Part shown: positions 11,035 to 22,572 of the stretch, one piece after another | How positions within the stretch are numbered: position 1 is the stretch's first letter | Layout: each line of letters begins with the position of its first letter | From: Cynocephalus volans | Lineage: Eukaryota > Chordata > Mammalia > Dermoptera > Cynocephalidae | DNA: 64,000 nucleotides | Direction of reading: 5' to 3' | Assembly: GCF_027409185.1 (NCBI RefSeq) | Contig: NC_084462.1 | Span: 157,777,490 to 157,841,489, forward strand | The notes under the pieces: generated by a model | Database searches by the model: none | The model's input: only the letters and a program-made list of their open reading frames with translations | What the model was told of the DNA's origin: nothing | Made by a program: the position numbers and the translations under genes

Positions 11035-11205
11035 TACTTTAATGTAATAAAGTGCATTGCAGGTTACAAAGTACATCCACAAAATTAAAATTCCATTCCA
11101 TGAGTCTCTCAACAGCCCAGTAAGCTAGCTGGGGTAAGAATTATTAAAGAAATTTTCTTATGAGGAAACTGAGGTTGAGAGATTTGCTGCATGTTAATTT
11201 ACAAG
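11035..11205 (-). mobile_element. MIR3-like SINE fragment
   Basis: AACAGCCCAGTAAG and ATGAGGAAACTGAGG read as reverse-oriented MIR. Confidence 0.6.
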
Positions 11206-11394
11206 CCTTGCCTATGTTCAATTTAAAATGTGATTTAATATGCAAAAACCCCATTGATACTTGACTTTTTGGGAACGTGTTACTTGCATAAAGGATGCAG
11301 TTATATCATATACTCCCCAGAGTAAGAGAGCTGCATGATCTCCCTTTATCTAAAACCGCTTTGCTCTTCACTCTGTATCCCACCTACTCTGCTT

Positions 11395-11585
11395 TATTTG
11401 TCCTCAAAAACACTTAACACCATCTGACATAATATGTATGTTTACTATCTGTCTCTCCTCACCAGGATGCCAACTTCATGAGAGCAGGATTTGGGCTGTT
11501 TCATTCACCCCTGTAACCCCAGTGCCTATAACAGTGTCTGCACATAGTAGGTGCTCAATAAATATTGGTTGAATGAATGAATATA
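11395..11585 (+). mobile_element. L2 LINE 3' end
   Basis: Ends in GCACATAGTAGGTGCTCAAT and AAATATTGGTTGAATGAATG, the standard L2 3' terminus. Confidence 0.9.
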
Positions 11586-11589
11586 CCAG

Positions 11590-12410
11590 GCATAAGTAGA
11601 CATGTAAGCCTGACGCACACTAATCAAATGCTCTCAAGCACTCTGCCATTTGTGGTGTGTATAATGGGGACAAGGATGCTCTGTGTCCAAACCCACATGT
11701 CAAGATAGAGCAGCAAAATGTCACCCAGAGGGTAACCCCAGCGGTCTCCCTAGTGATTGATGTGTCAGGGTGGAAATCTTGGCTTAGCTTGGCAGAGCCC
11801 CCTTTGAAGTGTTCAGGCTGTGGAGGAATGAATGCAGTCTCTTACCAGTCAGCCATGGTCGCCAGGGACTGTTAGGCAGTCTTGGTAGAAATGCCTATGC
11901 TTGTGGACCAGCACACAGCTCCGCAGTGCTAGTGGCAGCAAGATTAATTGGCCTTTCATCTTGGAGCATGCAAGGAGGCAGAAGGAAGGAGAAAGATGGG
12001 GGATAGGGAGGGGGAGGAGGAGGGAGGGAGGCAGCAGGAAGGAGAAGAGGGAAACAGGGGGCGGGGTGAGAGAGCGCACACTCCTCTGTCTGACACACCT
12101 CAGTTTATGTCTTCATGATGGAGGGAGCTCGGGAGGCACAGGGTGAGACCAGCTGTCTCAGCTTAGAGCCTTGCAATGCCAGGTGTCCAATATGGGAGGG
12201 AATGAGGCAGAAAGTTGACATCTCAGTTAGAGGAGGAAGGAGATGAGATGGGCGTGGGGGGAGGTCACCGCAGTGCCCCTGGCTGTTTGGAGTCCTTTTT
12301 GATATGTTGTTACTATCACAGATCAACAGGCAGCACAAACCTCACACTCCTGACCCCTCCTGCCCCTCCCTCCCTCCCCCTGCCCCAACAGAGACGACCC
12401 AGGGCCCAGC
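11590..12410. other. gene-free stretch with purine-rich patch
   Basis: Purine-rich GGGAGG/GGAGAAG sequence lies at 11970-12065 on the plus strand and a C-rich tract at 12355-12385. No gene is recognised. Confidence 0.6.
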
Positions 12411-12414
12411 AGAG

Positions 12415-12620
12415 AGGCAGCATGGTGTGAGGAAAATAGCACAAGCTTTTGGCATCTCTTGACCTGGGCTTGAATCCCTGTTTTCCCATGCACTTTCTGT
12501 GTGACCTTGAGCACGTTCCTTAGCCTTCTGAGCCTCAAATTCCCTCTCCATTAAATGAGAATTTTAACTAACTTGCAGAGTTTGCTGTGACGTCTAAATG
12601 ACACGGCTGTCAGTTTCGTA
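12415..12620 (+). mobile_element. MIR SINE
   Basis: GGCTTGAATCCCTG, TGTGTGACCTTGAGCA and CATTAAATGAGAAT match MIR. Confidence 0.82.
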
Positions 12621-12724
12621 GCTCCCGTCCTTTCAACCCAATGCAGCCCCTGTCTACCAACTGCATAATCCTGCTTTCTGCATGGCACATACTCACCTTG
12701 CTTGTTTGTGTGTTTATTTACTTG

Positions 12725-12860
12725 TTTATTGACTGCATCCAATAGACTATAAATTCCCAGGCAGAGACTTTACCTGTCACCTTTGTTTCTGTATTCCAGA
12801 CCCAGGACAGAGTCTGGCACAGTGGGTGCTCAATAAATATTTGAATAAACAATTAATACA
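12725..12860 (+). mobile_element. L2 LINE 3' end
   Basis: TGGCACAGTGGGTGCTCAAT followed by AAATATTTGAATAAAC is the L2 3' end. Confidence 0.85.
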
Positions 12861-12969
12861 TAAAATTATAAATAAATAATAAATTGTACCTCAATACCTT
12901 ACCTTTAAAAAACAGACTAGGGGGAGCAATGGATAAACAGGACTCAACTAAATAAAAGTTCATATTTTC

Positions 12970-13190
12970 TGATGCCTACTATGTGCCAGACTGATAGGGG
13001 GCCAGGTGTCTACACCTTGGTTATTTCATTTAATCCTTACAGTAGCCCTGCCTAATGAAGATCTGACTCTACCTTTTTACAGAGGGAAAAACGGAGGCTC
13101 AGAATGGTTAAGAGATTTCCTAAGATTGCAAAGCTTTCTGGCAGCAGAAATAAAGTTCAGATCATTTGATTGCAAAGCCCAAGGCTCATA
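12970..13190 (-). mobile_element. MIR SINE
   Basis: TACTATGTGCCAGACT, TTTCATTTAATCCTTACAG and GGAGGCTCAGAATGG match reverse-oriented MIR. Confidence 0.82.
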
Positions 13191-13479
13191 GAGCGTGGTC
13201 CTGTGTCTCTCACACATCAATCCTCTCACACCGACATAGAAATAAGTAGCCCATTTTCCTTATGGAGAGGAAACATATTATGTTGATGTTGTCTCTTACA
13301 CTTTAGCACGAGTTAGGCGGTCAGAGCCTTTCCCTGGGAAACAGGGTGTGAGGGAATGCGCTTTTTACTGGAGAAGCGGCGTGGGATGGGACAGGGGAGT
13401 AGAGTTAACAAAAATAGGCCTGCCGTAGGGGATGGAAGTGTCAGGTAAAAATCAGAAGATAAAAAGAAAGTCAAATGAG

Positions 13480-13860
13480 AGGGTCCAGAGAGCATTCAGA
13501 GGACAGGTTCTAGGGTCAAATAACCTAGGTTCAGATTTTAGTGGCTGGGTCAAAAGGATCCCTATTGCCAAACCACCCTCCAGAAAGTTTGTACCAGCTT
13601 CCCTCCCATATGAAGAGCGGGGGAGGGGGAGAGGTTTGTATTCTGGCTCCTCGCTGTCCCCGGTCACTCGTTGTACAACCTCAAGCAAGCTGGTTAACCT
13701 CTCTGTGTTGCAGTTTCCTGGTTTATAAAGCAGGGTTAATTAGAGTTCCCACCTCGTAAGGTTGCTGCATAGGTTAAACAAGATAACATTTGTAAAGCAC
13801 TTAGAAGAGCGGCTGGTAAAGTAAGCACTAAATGAGTGATAGCTATTGTAATTAGTCATG
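13480..13860 (+). mobile_element. MIR SINE split by a 115-base insert
   Basis: MIR 5' part (CCTAGGTTCAGATTTTA) ends near 13540. MIR resumes after 13655 (CCTCAAGCAAGCTGG, TCTCTGTGTTGCAGTTTCCT) and runs to about 13860. The insert is the segment also found at 16437-16552. Confidence 0.7.
13541..13655. repeat. copy A of a duplicated L1M-derived segment
   Basis: About 90% identical to 16437-16552 over about 112 bases, in the same orientation. Shared core: TCAAAAGGATCCCT and CCAAACCACCCTCCAGAAAG. Confidence 0.8.
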
Positions 13861-14310
13861 ATTAGATTTATGGTGTGTGATAGAAACCCTAAGAAAACAC
13901 TGGTTTAAACTAAGATGGACGTTTATTTCACTCTCACATAAATGAAGTTTAAGGGGAAAGATCTAGGAATGGCGTGGTGGCTCCATGATTATGCCAGACC
14001 TCGACTCTACCTTGTTGCTCCATCACCCCGAGCATGTTGCTTCGTGATCCAGAATGGTTGCTTCTGTCCCAGCCATCATGTCCGTATTCCAACCATGAAT
14101 AAAAGGTGAAAAGGAGAAAGAACATGCCCCTCTCTTTAAGGACATTTCCTGGAAGTTGCATATAACACATGCACTTACCTCTCTCGTTGGCTAGAACTTA
14201 CTCACATGGCCACACCGAGCTATAGGTCACCATGTAACCAGGTAAGATTTGTGAGTTATATTGGGGAAGAGGCAGAGGAAAATGGATTTGGGGGGCAACC
14301 CTGTAGCTCT
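13855..14310 (+). mobile_element. unassigned dispersed repeat, copy 1
   Basis: Shares ordered landmarks with 18795-19375 and 48285-48690: a TTTATTTCACTCTCAC-like start, a CCAGCCATCA...CATTCCA block, a CCTGGAAGTTGCA block, and GGCTAGAACTTACTCACATG. I know this as a common mammalian repeat but cannot name its family. Confidence 0.65.
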
Positions 14311-14651
14311 TCTACTGTGGAAAAATTTAGACATGTTCACATGATCTATCCCCAGGCCTCAAGACTGAAGCAGGATTTTTCAGGCACTTCCAGCTTCTGA
14401 CATTCAGTTGGTCAAATGGGGCTACTGCCCTCTGCCTGCTCCCACCCTCCCACCGATCTTTGCCTTCCTCTAGGCAGGCTCAGGAAAGGCAGCTCCAGTC
14501 CGCCAAAGTCCTAATCCTCAAATGAACATAAACACTGAGCGCTGGAGGTGGCTCTGGTCAGTGACCCAGACCATCTGGCCAGCTCAATAGGCTCAAAATC
14601 TGACCCTGGATGAAAGAGAAGGGGAGACAGAAAAGACACACTTCAAAAAAA

Positions 14652-14750
14652 AAATTTTTTTTTGACAGCTGGCCGGTAAGGGGATCTGAAGTCTTGACCT
14701 TGGTGTTATCAACACCATGCTCTAACCAACTGAGCTAACCGGCCACCTCC
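14652..14750 (-). mobile_element. tRNA-Ile-derived SINE monomer
   Basis: The reverse strand reads GGCCGGTTAGCTCAGTTGGT, then GAGCATGGTGTTGATAACAC, then CAAGGTCAAGAC, ending in CCGGCCAGCTGTC and an A-rich tail (poly-T here). The 5' part is nearly the same as tRNA-Ile(AAT). Confidence 0.9.
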
Positions 14751-16210
14751 TTAAATATTTTTTTATTTTTAAAAACTATATGAATATTATGATACCAAAA
14801 AATGTATTAGTTAAAAGCAAAGCAGAAATCTTTTAATCTGAAACCTAGAGTTAATCATTATTAACATTTTGTATGTGTCTTTCAATCTTTCATCTATTCA
14901 GGTTTTTTTCTCCTTAATTACAACTTTGGGCTCACATCTTCATCCTCTTTTATACCCAGCTTTTAAAATTCAGCATTAGTAAGACAATCCTTCCAATGTT
15001 CATAAATACATTTCTCCAATATAATTTTTAATAGACAACTAGTATGTCCCTCTTACAGAAATGACACAGTTTATTTAGTAAGGATGCACCAAAATTTGGC
15101 TTTGATCTTAGCATCCGGTCAAATTACGTTCTTCAACTTGGGCCTCTGAAAGGCTGAATAGACAAGTTCAGACTTCAATATCAGTTCTGGGTTCCTTGGA
15201 CTTGTGCATGCTCTTGATCCTGTGACTGTGTTATACAGCTTTTGCATACAATAAACATAATAACCTCCATTACACATACATGGAATATCATTTGGATTTG
15301 CTGTTAATAATCACTCCCAAATATAGACAATCTTCTAAATGTAACTTGTAGTGAATATCCTCTTTCATGCTCAATGTGTTGAAGTTTTATCAGTCATTTA
15401 AAATAAAAATGTATATTTATTATTGCAAGCATAAAATGATGTAATCACTCATGATGATTATAAACAATGTCCTTTTCGTATACAGAATTAATTATTAAGA
15501 GCTTTCAAGTAGTTAAATATAGAAGGAGACATATTGATAGCTAACACAAATAAATATTGAGAAAGCATGTCAGCTAGATATTTTTAAAAGATACCTTTTG
15601 AGGCAACAACAATAAAATATTAAAATAATAATATGAAGCAGAATAATAGAGATAAAATTATATCAGAGTTCAAATATTTGTAGAATTGTTTGGGATACTA
15701 ACATTCATGATATTAAACAAAATAATCTTTAAAAACTGTATTCAGTTTCTAGTTACTTTATTCTATTTGGACCATGAGTCTTTAAAAAAAAAAAAAGCCC
15801 TATTTGTAATTCTTTACATCTTGTAAAGATAAATAAAAACAGAATGTCAATTTAACCAACCTCATAATTGCATAAGGAGGAAAACCTCTAAGATCATATA
15901 TGACAAAATCATAGTAAATTATATTTAACCAATACAGAATATAAAGAATATGAAGAAAAGAAGAAGTTATTAGAAAAAAGTGAGGTATCACACTCCATCC
16001 TTTTCAGTTAAAAGTAAGCATCAATTCATTAGCACAAATGTGCACACTACATAATACAGGAGCAATCTAGCTACTGTTCACACTAAGAAAGTATTTTTCT
16101 TACACTATAATGTTAAACTATTAAACATTGACAATTAAACTCATCAGTAAGCAAATTATCATCACAAATAATCTCTGATAAAATTTTAAGTGTTCTCTTT
16201 TATCAGAGAC
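14751..16210. other. AT-rich non-coding stretch, partly old L1/DNA-transposon debris
   Basis: 14,820-15,060 resembles antisense L1M. From about 15,075 a GGATGCACCAAAATTTGGCT start resembles hAT-type terminal sequence, but no matching right end was found. Densely AT, with stops in every frame. Confidence 0.4.
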
Positions 16211-16319
16211 ATTTGCTCCATGAGGGTGATATTGAGCGTTGGCCTGGGCCTCAGCCGAACACTGATCTTAACACTTCACCATCTGGCGTTCAGCCCTCAC
16301 ATGTATTGAGTGCATCTCT

Positions 16320-16552
16320 AACTTTAGATTATTTCCAATTTCCCACTATTATTAGCAACATTGCAATGAATGTTCTAGCACAAACAATTCTGTAGGGCCC
16401 TGTGATTACTTCCTTGGCTGAATTCCTAGATGTGTAGCGGCTGCGTCAAAAGGATCCCTGTTGCCAAACCACCCTCCAGAAAGTTTGTACCAGCTTCCCT
16501 CCAATACGAAGAGTGGGGTAGGGGGAGGTACTTTTATCCTGGCTCCTCAGCA
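16320..16552 (-). mobile_element. antisense L1M fragment, including duplicated segment copy B
   Basis: Reads like antisense L1M ORF2 3' sequence: TTTCCAATTTCCCACTATTA, GCAACATTGCAATGAA, TGAATTCCTAGATGTG. The end (16437-16552) is the second copy of the segment at 13541-13655. Confidence 0.6.
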
Positions 16553-16654
16553 GCTCTGAGACCTGCATTTTCAACCCCTTAAGGTGGTTGGCAGTTGGAT
16601 GGTAGAGTAGCATCCTTCAGCCCACTCCAGACGCCCCCTGGATTCCATCACTGT

Positions 16655-16830
16655 GATCGCAGCAATAATTTCTTTTGTGTTTACCTTGTTTCTGACATTG
16701 TGGTAGACCCTTTAGGTGCTTCTGGCATTTTAATCCTCATAATGATGGTACAAAGTAAATATGACTGGCCTCATTTTATAGATGAGGAAACTGAAGCTCA
16801 AAGAGTTGGATGGCCCTGCTTTTAGCCTTA
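16655..16830 (-). mobile_element. MIR SINE
   Basis: CATTTTATAGATGAGGAAAC and TGAAGCTCAAAGAG are reverse-oriented MIR. Confidence 0.82.
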
Positions 16831-17244
16831 ATAGAAGGCTCCAGAGAACTGGCCAAACAACAATCTGCAAGTCTTTTCCTACAGGTAAATTAAATCTGCA
16901 AGGTCTGATCCCCATGGCCTTAACAGTTCAGCCTCCCTGGAGATAAAGGGGACCCTGAATCCTCCTAGCCTGCATCAGTTCCAGCCAGGTCTTAGAGGTA
17001 GAAAAGAAGGTGAAACGCCAGTGCCTACTGAACCTGCTCTGCTCTGAGCTTGGCTCTGTGCTAGGACTCCACGTGCATTCATGGCCATAGCACCTTGGTT
17101 GTTTCTGAAGTTATATGTGCCAGAGCCCATCTTCCCCCGGTAAGCTGCCTGTGTGAAAACTCAGATCTAACAGTGTCAGGAGCAGGTCAAGACTGTTGGT
17201 CACTGAGTCCCCCACCATAGTAAGTTGACAGTTGACAACCTGGG

Positions 17245-17425
17245 AGAGAAGGGGTAAGTATTGACCACAAGCCAGGGACTTTATATACATTATCTCATGT
17301 AAGTCTCAATCTTCCCGGTGAGATAATATCCCCATTATACAGAAGAGAAGCCAGAGGCTTAGGAAAATGTCCAGGAGCTCACAGCTAGTAAATGGTGAAG
17401 GATTCAAATAAGGATCTGGCCCAGA
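17245..17425 (-). mobile_element. MIR SINE
   Basis: TATATACATTATCTCATGTA, CCCCATTATACAGAAGAGAA and AGCTCACAGCTAGTAAATGG match reverse-oriented MIR. Confidence 0.82.
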
Positions 17426-17738
17426 GATACTCAGAGCACGTGCATAGAATGGACAGAAGGATAAATGGATTCTACAGGGCCCTGGATGGTGAAACTACAG
17501 GATACAGACCACTGCAGACCCTCTGTGTGAGCCAGGGACTCCCAGGCAGAAAAGAAGAGGGCAGTAATTGAGCACCGTGTTGGCAGTGGTCCTGTCATTT
17601 TTCATTCCCTCAGGTAAGAGAAGTTGCACTTAGGGCTGCTTTGTACAGTTGATCGTGTTCTGCACTTTACAGTTAATTCCAGGGGGCATCATTTTCACAC
17701 TTGTCATCATATACTTGAATGATTATTAAGACAATTTT

Positions 17739-17752
17739 CCAGTAGATGGCAG
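17739..17752 (+). promoter_or_regulatory. candidate CTCF core motif
   Basis: CCAGTAGATGGCAG fits the CTCF core. This is a single motif match without occupancy data. Confidence 0.3.
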
Positions 17753-18014
17753 TAAAGCATCTTGAGTTAAGGGCACCTTGTCCTGTTTGTGCAAATGCAC
17801 AGTTTGGGCTAGGGCTATCCAAAGTGCTCGGTGTATCAGTGTATCGGCCTACCAGCCCTCCAAGCTGCTGAGAGGTTGCCTGATATCCCTTCTCTTGTCT
17901 CACCTCTTCCTTTCAGGGCTTCTTGAACTCCACGTAGGGCCCTGGCGTTGGGCTGGGGAGTTCAGAGGAGAGTGCCATTAGAGCCAGAAAGTCCCAACTG
18001 CAGCCTTTAGTCCA

Positions 18015-18185
18015 AAGAAGGTGATGTTTGTGGTCAGAAGCCCTGGGTTCAAGTCCCAGCTCCTGCATTTCCTAGTGAGTGGTCTCAGATAAGTGACTCA
18101 AAGTTCTGGGCCCTACCCTTCTCTTCTGAAAAGAGTGCAGTAATAATCCCTGCCCTTAGGGTTGTGAGAAACAAATACAACCCTG
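18015..18185 (+). mobile_element. MIR SINE
   Basis: CCTGGGTTCAAGTCCCAGCT and later AATAATCCCTGCC are MIR landmarks. Confidence 0.78.
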
Positions 18186-18454
18186 AACATAGCCATGTTC
18201 TAACTATAAACCACCCTGTCCATGAGTGTCCTCCATCAATAAAATGCAGAACTTGCCCAGCTGCCCGGGGGAGGATGTGCTACATTATCGGAGAAGGGTG
18301 AGTTGCAGACCACGTGGCTCCAGCTTTGTCACACCCCCCACCCCTGAGTCATCTTCTCATAGGGGATTTCTCTCCTGGGTCTCTACCACTATACCACCAC
18401 CAGGAGGTGCTTTGGCCCCTTCAGTCTCTGGTCCAAACTCCTTAGTGCAGTGCA

Positions 18455-18550
18455 TCAGTTCGCCAGTCCACAAATGTTTATTGAACATCTACTATGTGCT
18501 GGGCTCTGTGCTAGTCTCCACCCTCCAGTTGCTTACAGTCTCATAGGAGC
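18455..18550 (-). mobile_element. L2 LINE 3' fragment
   Basis: AAATGTTTATTGAACATCTA, CTATGTGCTGGGC and CTTACAGTCTCATAGG read as antisense L2 3' end. Confidence 0.75.
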
Positions 18551-18794
18551 AATAACATTAGTGTAGTTGCCATCTTGTTTCTGGGTCAGGCTTCATCCCA
18601 TCCCTCTGGGACCCTGGGGAGAAAGAGGCATTGCCCGTCCCTCCCTTTCTCATTCCTAGGCTACTTTATCACTAGACACTGTCTTTGGCCCCCACCACTG
18701 CAGATACCCTCCAAGGTCCAGACAAAGAGAGGCTTAGCTGGGATCTTTCCTGCCTCTTTCACTGGGAGAAGCCTGGGACAGGGAAGCCTAGAAC

Positions 18795-19375
18795 AAATTC
18801 ACTTAGGATTTGATTTGGCTGTGGAGGGACAAGAAACCCAAAGTAGTAGTGGCTTAAATGAGGTAGACATGCATTGCCCTCTTATGTAAATGAAGTCCAG
18901 AAGCAGGCATTCCAGAGCTAATATGGCCACTCTACATTGTCAGGAGGGACATGGGCTCTTTCCAGGTTTCTGTTCCATCATCCCTCAGGCGTGGCTGTCC
19001 ACCTCATGGTGGCGATGTCAGTTCAGGGCTGGCAAAGCCCTTCAAGAAATCAGGATCCAGGCTCCTTCTAAATTGTTTCCCCCCCTTTCTTAGTGTGCAG
19101 CTTCCACCTCATGGTCCAGAATGGCTTCTCAAGCTCCAGCCATCAAATCAACATTCACAGGAAGTAGGAAAGAAGACATGAGCAAGAGTTTGCCTTCTTG
19201 GGACACACCCTGGAAGTTACTAGTGATGCTTCTATTTGCCTCCTATAGATTAGAACTTGGTCACATGACCATATCCAGAGGCAAAGAAGGCTGGGACACG
19301 AGTCTTTACTCCAGGTGGCCCTGTGCCTAGCTAAAAACTGTGAGTCCAATTCCTAGGGAAGAAGAAGAGAATGGC
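18795..19375 (+). mobile_element. unassigned dispersed repeat, copy 2
   Basis: Same landmarks as 13855-14310 plus an extra middle section: GTGGCTTAAATGAGG, CCTCATGGTCCAGAATGGCT, CCAGCCATCAAATC, ACCCTGGAAGTTACTAGTGA, TAGAACTTGGTCACATGACC. Confidence 0.7.
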
Positions 19376-19379
19376 TGTT

Positions 19380-20035
19380 ACAGAACCATGAAAATTCCCT
19401 ACCACATCCTGTCTATGAGTTTCCACCTCCTGCCTCCAGGGAGCGCCTCTGCCTAGCAGGTTCCTCAGCATAAATTAACCAGGACAATAACCCAATAACC
19501 ATAACATCACAGAACAAGGCCTATACACATACAGTAAAGGGCGTACTTTCTTCTCTGCATATAAATAACATTCGTGTTCTGTTGTAATGATCACCATTGT
19601 CAACACTCAACGCTGTAACTACCTGTGCTCCTGTCCTGTCCCTACCAGTCCATCTACAGCATCCCCTCCTACAACCCTGAGACAAGCCCTGCCATGCATC
19701 CATCACTGCCTCCCTCCCTCCCTTTCTAGAGTAAATTTGACTAAAGTGAAGGCCAGGGGAGGAATGAGGGGGAGGCCCTGTGACAGCGGCAGCTGCACAG
19801 CAGGGACAGGCAGCGGTTGCCTTGGTGAGCTGGGCAAAGAGATTTCTAGGACGATACTGCTAAATGTATTTTCCTGACCTTCTACTGCCTTCTCTTTCTT
19901 GCTTAGGAGACACCTCTCAGGGGCTGAGTCCCCTCAGTCCCATCTTGTTCTCCTTTAAAATACTCATTTCCCTGCTCCTGTCCTCTTCCTGTAAGAAGGG
20001 GGTCTGCAGCCCTGAGGCACCCAGGCTGTGGGTGA
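19380..20035. other. gene-free stretch
   Basis: No exon, RNA gene or recognisable repeat is seen. Confidence 0.55.
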
Positions 20036-20039
20036 GGGG

Positions 20040-20230
20040 TGAGGCATTAACACTGATTGAGCCTTACAGGTATTTTCCCATGAACCCTCACGCCAGCCCT
20101 GCACCTTAGGTGCCCTTGTGCCCCTTTGACAGATCCAGCCGCAGGCCTTAGAGCTGCCAGGTGGTTGGTCCTGGTCACCCTGCTCTCAGATGGCAGCTCG
20201 GATCGAACCAGCTTTCTGACTCTAAAACCC
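20040..20230 (-). mobile_element. MIR SINE
   Basis: Divergent reverse-oriented MIR: CCCATGAACCCTCAC, CTTTGACAGATCC and AGAGCTGCCAGGTGG. Confidence 0.6.
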
Positions 20231-20460
20231 ACAACACCTTCAGGGGTTATCCATTCCAGGTAGGATTCTAATGGCAGAATTTCAAGCAGGCTGCCAGATT
20301 GTGGAGGAGATGTTTGGGGGCAAGAGAATGTACACAGCACTGACTGTCCCCGCTAGCTTTTCAAGGGTAAGTTTGGAGCAAGGAGAAATAAGCTGCCCCG
20401 GCTGGTAATGTTAGCAGCAAGCCACATACCCTGGCCTATGGTTTGGGTGGTCACATGGGA

Positions 20461-20505
20461 CAAAGAGCTATGGGACAGGGAGCTATGGGACAAGGAGCTA
20501 TGGGC
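20461..20505. repeat. 15-base tandem repeat, 3 copies
   Basis: GAGCTATGGGACARG recurs three times in direct tandem, with one or two changes between units. Confidence 0.85.
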
Positions 20506-21029
20506 ACCACTGCCGCTCCTCCTGCCCTGTCTGGCCCCACACTCCCCAGGCAGTTTCCCCATCACCCCGAAACCTGATCTTGAAGATGCTGGCTCTGCCG
20601 TCTGCAATCTCTCCAAGCCCAGAAAAATCATCTTTCCGCTCAGCAAAGGAGGCCATGCGTGCCTTTAGTTGCCCCATTCCTCTCCTTGGTTCCCCACCTT
20701 CTCTACTCCAATTCCATCCCCTCCCTGCTCCTCAGTCCTGGCCTGCTAGAGCAGTGTTGTGCTGGGGACTTCCTGGGGTCCTAAAGGGAAGGGCGCCTTC
20801 CCTCAGCAGGGCTGGCTCTGCAGAGTCCTGCCCTAGGAAGCCTGAGTGGGCAGCCTGCTAGCATTCCCCCACAACCCCACCCCTCCTGTTCCATTCAGCC
20901 ATCTAGGAAGTGGGGAAGGGGAGAAAGTGGGAGGACAGTTAGGGGTTAAGGCTGTCACGGCCCACCTCCCGGAAACAGGACTTGAGGACCAGGAGCTGGA
21001 GGCTCTGAAATTTTATATGTACACACTTG

Positions 21030-21150
21030 CTCCTACATACAAACACACACACACACATGTACACTCATACTCACAACACACAAATGCACACTCATACACA
21101 CACCTACATGCACACATATGCACACACATCACGCAAACACTCACATGCAT
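21030..21150. repeat. CA-rich simple sequence
   Basis: An imperfect ACAC/TACACTCA tract with no long pure run. Confidence 0.75.
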
Positions 21151-21717
21151 ACTTTAGTCCAAATTCTTCTAGGCAGTAGCTCTTACAGTGAAGAGTTTGC
21201 ACTCCGAAGTCAGACAGATGTAGAGTTTTCTTTCACATACTGCATTACAGGTTTTAAACAACAGTTTTTCATTTTCAGAAGGCACTGTCTGAGATTTGAA
21301 CCACACACAGGTGCCATAGTGCAGTGTTTTCTCTCCCCTCCCGGCCCCAGTCTCTTGTTCCCCGGGGTGGTGGGGACCGTTGCCACCATTTCCTTGTATC
21401 TCCTTCTGGAGTCTGTCTGCAGATGAGAGCCTCTATGGGCCACAGCATGCATGCGTGTGCATGCGTGTGCATTCGTGCATGCACACACACATGAGGGAGA
21501 CGTGTCACACTGGCACACTGCTCCGGACTCTGCTTTCTCTGCCGACTGATGTGCCTGGCCAGTTGCTCCACATGCACGTGTGCACACACATGCGAGTAGA
21601 GCTCCTCCTCCTTCTTAATGGCTGGATGGTAACCCAGCATGCAGATGCACCGTAACTGATGTAATGAGTCCTACTGGGTGAGCATGGGTTGTTCCCAGCT
21701 GCTTGTTTCACACTATT

Positions 21718-21872
21718 GCTTTTATTTATTTATTTATTTATTTTTGTCTTTTTCGTGACTGGCACTCAGCCAGTGAGTGACCGGCCATTCCTATGTAGGA
21801 TCCGAACCCGCGGCGGGAGCGTCGCTGCGCTCCCAGCGCCGCACTCTCCCGAGTGCGCCACGGGCTCGGCCC
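21718..21872 (-). mobile_element. dimeric tRNA-derived SINE with hairpin-rich first monomer
   Basis: On the reverse strand it starts GGGCCGAGCCCGTGGCGCAC, has the B-box-like GCGGGTTCGGATCC, then a short second unit starting ATGGCCGGTCACTCACTGG, then GAAAAAGACAAAAA and a (TAAA) tail. The region matching the tRNA anticodon arm is replaced by a strong inverted repeat. Confidence 0.85.
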
Positions 21873-22419
21873 TACCTACAGTTCTTTAGTGAGTGGCTCT
21901 GCCCTACGCGTTAGTGCACGTGGGTGTGCATATCTGTCAGAAGTGGGTATGAATGAGTGGCTGGTCCAGTGACTTGGGCTCTCATCCCCCACTTTCTGAA
22001 TCTGTGATGACAACAGCCACTGTGCTAACCTCACTGGGTGAGGATGAATGAATCATGCGTGCTGAGCGCCTACCGCAGTGCCCTGCACGCGGGAACCTTT
22101 GTGTACGTGTCAGCTCACAGAGGACAGACGCTGCAGGGACTGGGGAACGAGGGGGGGGGGGGCGTGAGGGGCTGTGCTGCCTGGGGGAGGCTGACTAGCT
22201 CCCTCTTCAAGGCCACCAAGGTGAGATGGCAGGGGCCTCAGCTTCTGGGCCAGCTAGTGTGGGCGCCACAGGGAGAAGAAGCAGGGAGCCAAGTGGGGCG
22301 GGGAGCAGCCGCAGGGAGCAGCCAGAGAGAGGAGAGGCCTGGCTTTCACGCTGAGTCACTCCCACTGGGGCCTGGAAGCCGGGAGAGGGGGAGAGAGAGG
22401 GACAGAGAGCGGGAGCTCC

Positions 22420-22427
22420 CACACACG

Positions 22428-22478
<51 letters not shown>

Positions 22479-22541
22479 CTCACACACACACACAGAGGCT
22501 CACACACACACACACACACACACAGAGGCTCCAACACACAC

Positions 22542-22572
<31 letters not shown>

